Shown: positions 23,526-30,096 of the stretch, piece by piece
Position numbering within the stretch: position 1 is the first letter of the stretch
How the letters are laid out: each line of letters starts with the position of its first letter
Assembly (NCBI GenBank): GCA_964392325.1
Contig: CAYMPJ010000027.1
Coordinates: 1-30,096 of the forward strand
Source: CALLPQ01 sp964392325
Lineage (GTDB): Bacteria > Pseudomonadota > Alphaproteobacteria > Caulobacterales > Parvularculaceae
DNA length: 30,096 nucleotides
Reading direction: 5' to 3'
Position numbers and translations under genes: made by a program
Notes under the pieces: generated by a model
The model's database searches: none
Seen by the model: only the letters and a program-made list of their open reading frames with translations
Told to the model about the DNA's origin: nothing

Positions 23526-24314
23526 ATGAATACCACCTCGCAAAGTGCGCCCCATAAGCTAGCGCCTTCAGATTCCACAAAAAAGGCTGAAAACCAATTC
23601 TCGCCTCTTTTGCGTTCTCCGGCCTATTTAAAAGTTTATGAGGCCATAGAGGCAGAAATTCTGGCGGGGCATCTCGAAGAGGGTGTTTTAATTCCAACAG
23701 AGGCTAGTCTTTGCGAACAATTTGGCGTCACCCGCTCTACAGTGCGCGAGGGAATACGCCTGCTTGAAACTTCCGGCCTGGTTGTCAGAGGGGCTGGAAA
23801 ACGCCTCGTTGTTCAAAGGCCAAGCACCAGCGATGTGGCTGCTTCCACATCAAAGGCCTTAACATTTAGCGGCGTTACCGTTCGCGAGGCGATTGAAGCA
23901 TTATCTCTTTTTCAACCGGAAATCGCGGCTATTGTTGCACAAAAAATTTCCAAAGAAGAAATAGAGCAACTCAAAATCATCAATAGGGCTTTGCTCGACA
24001 CCCCAAAAACAGATTTCGACAAAATCGTATTTTATACTGATAAATTTTTTACCCTTCTTGGCAAGAACACAAATAATGGCGTCACCAACGCTCTATCATT
24101 ATCTTTAAACAGATTAATTAATGCAGGTTTGGCCCTTGTCATCAGCAATGTTGACGATGCCAGAAAACGAATTGCTCAAGCCCAATGGGAATTAATCGTT
24201 GCGTTTGAAAATAATGACAGCCAGCGAGCGCGCATATGGATGTCCCGTCACATAGAAGATCTCAAACGCGGTTATGAAGTAGCAGATTTTGGACTTGATG
24301 CCCCAATCGTATAA
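23526..24314 (+). CDS. GntR family transcriptional regulator (FCD-like)
   Basis: A 262-residue regulator that starts one base after the ivd stop, so it is translationally linked to it. Residues ~33-100 form the winged helix: KVYEAIEAEILAGHLEEGVLIPTE, then LCEQFGVTRSTVREGIRLLETSGLV. The rest is helical and aligned by eye with the FCD ligand-binding domain of FadR-type regulators. Two of the usual metal-binding His positions appear replaced (YTDKFFTLL, AQWELIVAF), while WMSRHIEDL keeps the last one, so it may not bind a metal ion. It probably senses an acyl-CoA or organic acid of leucine breakdown and acts on the palindrome upstream of ivd. Leucine operons in other bacteria use MerR- or TetR-type regulators (LiuR, LiuQ), so this is a different solution. 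Confidence 0.85.
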   Translation: MNTTSQSAPHKLAPSDSTKKAENQFSPLLRSPAYLKVYEAIEAEILAGHLEEGVLIPTEASLCEQFGVTRSTVREGIRLLETSGLVVRGAGKRLVVQRPSTSDVAASTSKALTFSGVTVREAIEALSLFQPEIAAIVAQKISKEEIEQLKIINRALLDTPKTDFDKIVFYTDKFFTLLGKNTNNGVTNALSLSLNRLINAGLALVISNVDDARKRIAQAQWELIVAFENNDSQRARIWMSRHIEDLKRGYEVADFGLDAPIV

Positions 24315-24349
24315 AACCATACTGACGACCACCATATGGAACTTACACA

Positions 24350-26410
24350 ATGTTCAATAAAATTCTGATTGCTAACCGCGGGGAAATCGCCTGCCGGGTT
24401 TTAAAAACAGCCAAACGCCTGGGCATTCAAACCGTTGGCGTATATTCAGATGCCGATAGCAGTGCGCCCCACATTCAAATGGCTGACGAGGCTATACATA
24501 TTGGCCCCCCGGCTGCAGCCCAAAGCTATCTGGTTATCGATAAAATTATAGAGGCTGCCAAGCGAACCGGGGCGCAGGCTATCCATCCTGGTTACGGGTT
24601 TTTATCAGAAAATGCTGAATTTGCAGAACGGTGTGAAAGCGAAAAACTGGTCTTTATTGGCCCTACCGCGCAAACCATAAAGCAGATGGGGTCGAAGGCG
24701 GCGGCAAAAGATTTGATGGAACAAGCCGGCGTACCCTTGTCTCCCGGTTATCAAGGTAGCGACCAAAGCCTTGATGTTTTTATGCGCGAGGCCAAAAATA
24801 TCGGCTATCCGGTTCTTTTAAAAGCTGTTGCCGGGGGCGGCGGCAAAGGCATGCGCCTTGTCGAGGGCGAGGACGAGCTGGAAGAGGCTCTTTTTTCGGC
24901 GCGCCGCGAGGCCAAATCAGCATTCGGAGATGAGCGATTTCTCGTTGAAAAATATATCCGCGATGCACGCCACCTTGAAGTTCAAATTTTTGGCGACGGA
25001 AAAGGTAACGTCGTTCATTTCTTTGAACGTGATTGCTCTGTACAAAGACGCCATCAAAAAATTATCGAGGAGGCCCCCGCCCCCAATCTATCGTCAAAAG
25101 TCCGCAAGCGTCTTCTTGACGCTGGTGTTGCCGCCGGAAAAGCGGTTCAATATCGCGGTGCAGGCACAGTAGAGTTTTTATATGATGGCAGCGATCAAGT
25201 CTATTTTATGGAAATGAACACCCGCCTTCAAGTTGAGCATCCCGTCTCCGAAGAAATAACCGGTACAGATCTGGTGGAATGGCAATTGCGTGTCGCTGCT
25301 GGCGAACCCCTGCCCTGCACGCAAGACCAGATAAAGCAGAGCGGTCACAGTTTTGAAGCGCGCATTTATGCCGAAGATCCCGGTGCAGATTTTATCCCCT
25401 CAACAGGGGTTTTAACGACCTTAAAAATCAATAATGGAAATACCGGGAATAAATCAACACGAATTGACTCCGGTGTCACCAAGGGACAGGACATAACGCC
25501 GTTTTATGACCCAATGATTGCCAAGCTTATAACCCATGGTGACAGCCGCGAAGAGGCATTGGGCACACTTCGCAGGGCGCTCAAAAACACACATATTGCA
25601 GGTGTTGAATCCAATACCTCTTTTTTACATGCTTTGGCTGCCCATCCTGAATTTATTAAAGGCAATGTCACCACAGGATTTATTCAAGCCCATCATGACG
25701 CCTTGTTTACTAACGCCCTCAATAAGGACGCGGCGCTGGCGGCATGGGTTTTATGGATGCGAAAAGCCGTCAATTCCACTCACCCAAAAAATGCACATCG
25801 AAAAGAAACAATATGGAACACATTACCGGGGTGGCGCGTCAATCAACCCTCTCAAGAAACATTTTGGTTTAAAGAAAATGAGACAGTAAAATGCGTCCAT
25901 GTAAACCATTTGGCTAAAGATCAATTTCATCTTCATATCGAGGAAAACGCTAGCGCCAGCCAGAGACGGGAAAATGATCCCAAAAACACCAATGATCCAA
26001 AAAAAGAAAAACGGGTAAGCTTTACAGGGAGCCTTGAAGGTTCCAACCTATTCAAGCTCACCCTAGACGGCCACCAGATAAAGGGCTTTATCGCTCCCCA
26101 TAATGATAATGTGCGCGTCTGGCTTAATGGTGAAAGCACAGACATAAAATCGATCAATATCCTTGAGGGTCAGGTTTCAAACGCCCAAGACCCATCCAGT
26201 TTGAACGCGCCTATGCCCGGCACTATTACCGCGCTGGTTAAAAAACCGGGAGACACAGTCGAAGCTGGAGAAATTTTACTGGTTATGGAAGCCATGAAAA
26301 TGGAACATGCCATTAAAGCCCCTGCTCAAGGCATTGTGCGCCATTTTCCCTTTGATCAAGGCGATCAAATCAAACAAGGGGATTTGCTTGTTGGTTTTGA
26401 AACCACTTGA
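24350..26410 (+). CDS. mccA: 3-methylcrotonyl-CoA carboxylase, biotin-containing (alpha) subunit
   Basis: Carboxylates its own biotin with ATP and bicarbonate and presents it to MccB. At 686 residues the order is biotin carboxylase (KILIANRGEIACRV at the start; AVAGGGGKGMRLV ATP loop; ERDCSVQRRHQKIIEEAPAP; EMNTRLQVEHPVSE), a central beta-rich BT domain that contacts the beta subunit (~500-600, poorly conserved and Asn/Lys rich here), and a biotinyl domain with EAMKMEH, where Lys650 is biotinylated. It follows the regulator gene by 35 bases in the same operon. The partner subunit lies on the other strand across the shared promoter region. Also known as liuD. Confidence 0.94.
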   Translation: MFNKILIANRGEIACRVLKTAKRLGIQTVGVYSDADSSAPHIQMADEAIHIGPPAAAQSYLVIDKIIEAAKRTGAQAIHPGYGFLSENAEFAERCESEKLVFIGPTAQTIKQMGSKAAAKDLMEQAGVPLSPGYQGSDQSLDVFMREAKNIGYPVLLKAVAGGGGKGMRLVEGEDELEEALFSARREAKSAFGDERFLVEKYIRDARHLEVQIFGDGKGNVVHFFERDCSVQRRHQKIIEEAPAPNLSSKVRKRLLDAGVAAGKAVQYRGAGTVEFLYDGSDQVYFMEMNTRLQVEHPVSEEITGTDLVEWQLRVAAGEPLPCTQDQIKQSGHSFEARIYAEDPGADFIPSTGVLTTLKINNGNTGNKSTRIDSGVTKGQDITPFYDPMIAKLITHGDSREEALGTLRRALKNTHIAGVESNTSFLHALAAHPEFIKGNVTTGFIQAHHDALFTNALNKDAALAAWVLWMRKAVNSTHPKNAHRKETIWNTLPGWRVNQPSQETFWFKENETVKCVHVNHLAKDQFHLHIEENASASQRRENDPKNTNDPKKEKRVSFTGSLEGSNLFKLTLDGHQIKGFIAPHNDNVRVWLNGESTDIKSINILEGQVSNAQDPSSLNAPMPGTITALVKKPGDTVEAGEILLVMEAMKMEHAIKAPAQGIVRHFPFDQGDQIKQGDLLVGFETT

Positions 26411-26530
26411 TTTAACTGATTTGGGTTAGGGAAGGCCCAAAGCAATAATTGGAAAAACAATTTCCCTCCCCCGAAAATGAAAAACCGGTTCCCACTGGCA
26501 AATTCGGTGGAATTATGCTACTCATTGCGG

Positions 26531-27079
26531 ATGAACACAAAATCTAAAATCAGATCAGCATTCATCGCGAGCGCGGCTTGTTTAGTGTTTTCGATATCTG
26601 CCCAAGCGCAAATTTCCGTGACGACAATTGGCGCTAATGATGCTGTCTTATGTTCTCAAAATGCTTTTGATACATCACGTGATTTAGATCCCTGTAACAA
26701 AGCTCTGCGCAAGGGTAATCTTTCAAAACTTGATAAAGCAAGGACCTTCGTTAATCGCGGGGTGATTTATAATTTCCGTTTTGAACCTCAAAATGCGATT
26801 GACGATTTTAATGCTGCGCTGGAAATTGAACCAGACATTGGTGAGGCCTATGCAAATCGGGGGAGTTCCTATTTTCTCGGTGGCTTGTTTGACCGGGCTT
26901 TAAATGACTATAACCGCGCCCTTGAGCTGGACGCGAATATGCCGTGGGCAACCTGGTATAATATTGGTCTCCTTTATCTTGAGACAAAACAGCCCGATGA
27001 TGCGCGCAGTGCTTTTCGCAAGTCCTTATCTCTAAAACCCGACTTTGCTCCTGCACTCGATAAAGTCAGCAATCTATAA
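26531..27079 (+). CDS. periplasmic TPR-repeat protein
   Basis: A 182-residue protein with a signal peptide (MNTKSKIRSAFIASAACLVF, cleaved around ISAQAQ at residues 22-27) and three tetratricopeptide repeats. The repeats are ARTFVNRGVIYNFRFEPQNA, GEAYANRGSSYFLGGLFDRA and PWATWYNIGLLYLETKQPDDA, each ending in a L..KP or LE.. turn. TPR proteins act as protein-binding scaffolds; the partner here is unknown. Two Cys residues before the repeats (CSQNAF and DPCNKAL) may form a disulfide. I chose ATG 26531 because it begins a good signal sequence; the frame is open from 26477. It is transcribed in the same direction as mccA but after a 120-base gap, and probably is an independent gene. Confidence 0.8.
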   Translation: MNTKSKIRSAFIASAACLVFSISAQAQISVTTIGANDAVLCSQNAFDTSRDLDPCNKALRKGNLSKLDKARTFVNRGVIYNFRFEPQNAIDDFNAALEIEPDIGEAYANRGSSYFLGGLFDRALNDYNRALELDANMPWATWYNIGLLYLETKQPDDARSAFRKSLSLKPDFAPALDKVSNL

Positions 27080-27181
27080 AATTTATTCCAGCGCCCCTAC
27101 CGGAAATTTATTGGCAACACTTCAATGATGCCGACAAATTTTGATTGCCCTTGAGGCCCTGACCCTATATCTCCCATCTTC

Positions 27182-29080
27182 ATGTTGCATATCAACGATA
27201 TCACCTATCGCATTGAGGGACGTATACTCCTTGACCAAGCCACTGCCGCCATTTCTGAGGGATGGAAGGTCGGTTTTGTCGGGCGCAATGGCACGGGTAA
27301 ATCAACTTTACTAAAACTGATTCGCCAGGAAATATCCCCCGATGACGGGGACATCTCGATACGCAAAAACCGCCATTTGGGGGGCGTTGCCCAGGAAGCG
27401 CCCGCGAGTGACGATAGTTTGATCGAGATGGTGCTCTCATATGATAAAGAGCGCATGCAATTGATTAGTGAGGCAGAAACCGCAAGCGATCCAACCCGCA
27501 TCGCAGAAATACAAACCCGCCTTGCTGATATTGGGGCCTATTCTGCTGAGGCGCGAGCCGCAGAAATTCTCGCTGGCCTTGGCTTTAGCGCCGAAGAACA
27601 ATTACGCGCCTGCAAAGAATTTTCTGGTGGTTGGCGTATGCGCGTTGCTCTGGCCGGTGTGTTATTTGCCAAACCAGATATCTTGCTGCTCGACGAGCCG
27701 ACCAACTATCTTGATCTCGAAGGGGCGATCTGGCTGGAAACATATCTTCGAAATTATCCGTATACAGCAATGATCGTCAGTCATGATCGTGACTTTCTCA
27801 ATGAGGCTGTCACCCATATCATGGCCCTTGAGGGGGGCAAGCTGACCATGAGCGTCGGGAATTATGATGCCTATGAGCGCCGACGGGCCGAAGCCTTTGC
27901 CCAGGCAGAAGCGTTTCGCACCAAACAGGAAGCAACGCGAAAACATATGGAAAGCTTTATTGAGCGCTTTCGCGCTAAAGCCTCCAAAGCCAAACAAGCT
28001 CAAAGCCGCATCAAAGCGTTAGAGCGCATGCAATCGGTCTCCGCTCCGACGTTAGAACAATCCATCCCCTTCCGCTTCCCGAATCCAAAACCTCCCATGG
28101 CACCACCAATTGTGCGCGTGGTTGATGCCGATCTTGGATATGTCGAAGGCGATCCGGTCCTCAAAAAAGTTGATCTGCGCCTTGATCAGGATGATCGTAT
28201 CGCAATTCTGGGGCCCAATGGCATGGGCAAATCCACCCTTGTCAAAGCCATTGCAGGCCGCCTCGCCCCGATGGACGGGAATATCTACAAACACAAAAAG
28301 CTCAAAATTGCCTATTTCGCCCAGCACCAGCTCGATGAATTGCGCCCCAAGGAGACCCCCTACCAGCATGTCGCCAGCCTGATGCCGGAAGGCACTCAAG
28401 CACAAATCAGAGCCGCGACCGCAGCCCTTGGCTTCGGAGTCAATAAGGCCGACACTGCCGTTGAAAAACTATCCGGCGGTGAAAAGGCACGCCTGCTCCT
28501 TGGGCTGATTACTTTTGACGGGGCCCATCTGCTTATTCTCGACGAACCCACCAACCATCTTGATATCAGCGCCCGTGAATCGTTGATCATGGCCCTTAAT
28601 GAATATGCCGGCGCGGTGATTATGATCACTCATGACGCTCATTTGGCAGAGGCCGTTGCCGAGCGGTTCTGGCTTATCAAGGACGGCCATGTTGGCGTCT
28701 ATAACGGGGATATGGAAGATTACAGGCACCTGATCGTCAATGCGGGGAAAACGTCCCCCAAGAAGAGCAAAAAGCCGGCACTCGACGTGCAAGCATCACT
28801 GCGAAAGAAAGCCGCTGCGGCGCGCCTTTCCCTTGATCCCCTTAAAAAACTGGCCGCCCAATCCGAGACCAAACTGGAAGGCCTAAACGCCATTCTCGTA
28901 AAACTTGATGAAGCCCTTGCCGATCCATCAATCTATAAAAACAATATTCCAAGAGCCACCAAATTACAGCGCGAGCGCGCGGCTCTTCTGAGTGCCATCA
29001 ATGCGGCTGAAGAAAAATGGATGAATGCCCTGGAAAAATACGAGGATGCCAAGCTAACAGCGCGCGCGGATGAAAACTGA
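27182..29080 (+). CDS. ABC-F family ATPase (YheS/Uup-like)
   Basis: A 632-residue soluble protein with two ABC ATPase domains and no membrane segment, as in the ABC-F family that acts on ribosomes. Domain 1 has Walker A GRNGTGKST (34-42), signature FSGGWRMR, Walker B ILLLDEPTNYLD and the SHDRDFL switch. A charged interdomain linker follows (ERRRAEAFAQAEAFRTKQEA and the KASKAKQAQSRIKALERM segment). Domain 2 has GPNGMGKST, LSGGEKAR, LLILDEPTNHLD and THDAHL. The C-terminal ~100 residues are Lys/Ala rich and coiled-coil-like, as in YheS or Uup, whose tails bind nucleic acid. Assignment between those two subgroups is uncertain. No Shine-Dalgarno is visible at ATG 27182, but the N-terminus fits the family. 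Confidence 0.93.
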   Translation: MLHINDITYRIEGRILLDQATAAISEGWKVGFVGRNGTGKSTLLKLIRQEISPDDGDISIRKNRHLGGVAQEAPASDDSLIEMVLSYDKERMQLISEAETASDPTRIAEIQTRLADIGAYSAEARAAEILAGLGFSAEEQLRACKEFSGGWRMRVALAGVLFAKPDILLLDEPTNYLDLEGAIWLETYLRNYPYTAMIVSHDRDFLNEAVTHIMALEGGKLTMSVGNYDAYERRRAEAFAQAEAFRTKQEATRKHMESFIERFRAKASKAKQAQSRIKALERMQSVSAPTLEQSIPFRFPNPKPPMAPPIVRVVDADLGYVEGDPVLKKVDLRLDQDDRIAILGPNGMGKSTLVKAIAGRLAPMDGNIYKHKKLKIAYFAQHQLDELRPKETPYQHVASLMPEGTQAQIRAATAALGFGVNKADTAVEKLSGGEKARLLLGLITFDGAHLLILDEPTNHLDISARESLIMALNEYAGAVIMITHDAHLAEAVAERFWLIKDGHVGVYNGDMEDYRHLIVNAGKTSPKKSKKPALDVQASLRKKAAAARLSLDPLKKLAAQSETKLEGLNAILVKLDEALADPSIYKNNIPRATKLQRERAALLSAINAAEEKWMNALEKYEDAKLTARADEN

Positions 29081-29173
29081 GCGTCCCCCAAGCTTTAAAT
29101 TCCCCCACGAAAAGCCTGAAAAGCCACCAAACTCAAGCGTTAAATAATAAATCAGCTTTTTCAAGAAAAAGGC

Positions 29174-29202
29174 TTGCAGGGCCCCTCCCCCTCGGCTATA
29201 TC
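29174..29202 (+). promoter_or_regulatory. probable promoter of tRNA-fMet
   Basis: TTGCAG (29174-29179) and TATATC (29197-29202) with an exact 17-base spacer, 49 bases upstream of the tRNA 5' end. The following CCTCGTCTCTCC is pyrimidine rich, as at many stable-RNA starts. Confidence 0.5.
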
Positions 29203-29251
29203 CCTCGTCTCTCCGGAAAATCGGCACTTAAATAACGCCAGATAATATTGA

Positions 29252-29328
<77 letters not shown>

Positions 29329-29343
29329 ATGAAAACAATGAGT

Positions 29344-29363
29344 TATATGATTTACATCATATA
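29344..29363. repeat. 8-bp hairpin after tRNA-fMet
   Basis: TATATGAT, loop TTAC, ATCATATA: a perfect hairpin 15 bases past the tRNA. It lacks a T run, so termination is only a guess. Confidence 0.4.
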
Positions 29364-29375
29364 CAGAATTTAGAT

Positions 29376-29395
29376 GGGGCTACCCCGGGGCTACC
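29376..29395. repeat. GGGGCTACC direct repeat
   Basis: GGGGCTACC at 29376-29384 and 29387-29395, separated by CC, in otherwise AT-rich sequence close to tRNA-fMet. Short repeats of this kind are sometimes found beside integrase genes at tRNA attachment sites; no integrase is visible here. Confidence 0.45.
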
Positions 29396-29568
29396 AACAC
29401 AAAGCAATTTATTATATACTTTTGCTGAATCTGATAAATCGATCAACTTATTTGAATTATCACTGATTCCACAGGCCTTTAAGGTACATACGCGACCTGA
29501 GTTCTGACTAAATGAATTTTGAAAAACTTTAGAAAGCTGAATTATAAAGCAACCGGTCATGCAAATCC

Positions 29569-30096
29569 TCAACCTTCCGAAAAACCAAAAGATTTCAGAA
29601 CGCATTTTTCGCCCAGCAAATACTCTGTCGATTGGCACACCACCGCACTGTTAAATGAATTAACCTCTTCGGCCGTTAATGAATTCTTCTGAAGAGGCAT
29701 ACTCTTAGGAATAGCACCCACTAAAATATGAGGTGATATGGGAAGGAATAGAGGTTGAGTAAAATCATCCTCCCCGCCTTGATCACTCGCACTACGGTGC
29801 CGGACAACAGTTCGGGAACCAATGATAAATGGAACTTCTGATTGATTAAAAACTAATAGAATATCGCGCTTAAAAAAATCAGGATTTTTGCCTTCCATAT
29901 CATTTAATGATTTTTGAAGATGAATATAATGGCAATTTTCAGCCTTTTTCTTAGCCTCCTCATCATCTAGTTGGTCAACTAAACAATATTTATCTATACT
30001 AGTAAATTTCTTGATGTAGCTTCGAGCATCGTCTTCAAGGCAATAGTTGATAAATTCTCTTATTCGGAACTCTTGGAAAAATATATACTTAAGAAG
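29569..30096 (-). CDS. DUF4238-like protein, C-terminal part (runs off the edge)
   Basis: A minus-strand frame open from the right edge (its start lies beyond 30096) to a stop at 29569, at least 175 residues. The visible ATG at 29898 is internal: the frame continues upstream without a stop as LKYIFFQEFRIREFINYCLE and beyond. The part FFKRDILLVFNQSEVPFIIG, then SRTVVRH, then LFLPISPHILVGAIPK and NSFNSAVVCQSTEYLLGEK resembles the end of DUF4238 proteins: an 'F.TSD.P' strand, a 'PLSP...' strand and a final N..V...A...++ segment. These proteins have no established role and are often found in accessory islands. The coding sequence is AT-rich and Lys/Ile/Asn rich, unlike the neighbouring core genes. 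Confidence 0.55.
   Translation of the reverse strand, partial: LLKYIFFQEFRIREFINYCLEDDARSYIKKFTSIDKYCLVDQLDDEEAKKKAENCHYIHLQKSLNDMEGKNPDFFKRDILLVFNQSEVPFIIGSRTVVRHRSASDQGGEDDFTQPLFLPISPHILVGAIPKSMPLQKNSLTAEEVNSFNSAVVCQSTEYLLGEKCVLKSFGFSEG

Noticed and set aside
29357..29638. 93-codon minus-strand frame after tRNA-fMet
   Set aside because: Overlaps the end of the DUF4238-like frame, has no recognisable domain, and is partly encoded by the GGGGCTACC repeats.

Overview
The window looks like a chromosomal stretch of an alphaproteobacterium. GC is moderate and locally AT-rich. Pointers to the group are a second-type glutamyl-tRNA synthetase, a PrdX-type prolyl-tRNA editing protein, a DUF3297 protein, a YghU-type glutathione transferase, a long-form HisG and an alpha-type initiator tRNA. 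I cannot name a genus. No rRNA or CRISPR array was seen.

Left edge (1-2149) is a decayed mobile zone at a tRNA-Thr(TGT) gene. An IS3-family element, cut by the window edge, ends at 331 inside a tyrosine integrase gene (332-947) that has lost its catalytic domain. The integrase faces away from a 41-nt copy of the tRNA-Thr 3' half at 1076-1116. The intact tRNA-Thr lies at 2074-2149. The ~1 kb between the two copies holds one small HNH-nuclease gene and a noncoding stretch with a 29-nt near-perfect palindrome and four copies of a GGTCGCAAG-type motif. This looks like a mini-element or the remains of tandem integrations, and it is the most unusual part of the window.

Centre (2563-19780) is ordinary metabolic and housekeeping content: a lipoprotein cytochrome c, a class II aldolase/adducin-like protein, EgtB, an AsmA-family protein, PrdX, a GMC oxidoreductase, YghU, DUF3297, a cytochrome P450, GltX, GlpK, a lectin-like lipoprotein, YtoQ, HisG and a metallo-beta-lactamase-fold lipoprotein. 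Most minus-strand genes sit singly or in pairs rather than in large operons. A 28-nt perfect inverted repeat lies just upstream of hisG.

Leucine catabolism block (19840-26410): isovaleryl-CoA dehydrogenase, a GntR-family regulator and the biotin-carrying subunit of 3-methylcrotonyl-CoA carboxylase form a plus-strand operon. The carboxyltransferase subunit lies divergently behind a Cys-rich Sel1-like periplasmic protein. The intergenic region carries a good promoter whose -35 box is inside a palindrome matching the FadR-type GntR operator pattern, so the regulator probably controls this block. The hydratase and HMG-CoA lyase that complete the pathway are not here.

Right end: a TPR protein, an ABC-F ATPase, an initiator tRNA-fMet with an unusual discriminator base, then AT-rich DNA with small repeats and the C-terminal part of a DUF4238-like protein running off the edge. 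This resembles the start of another tRNA-associated island.
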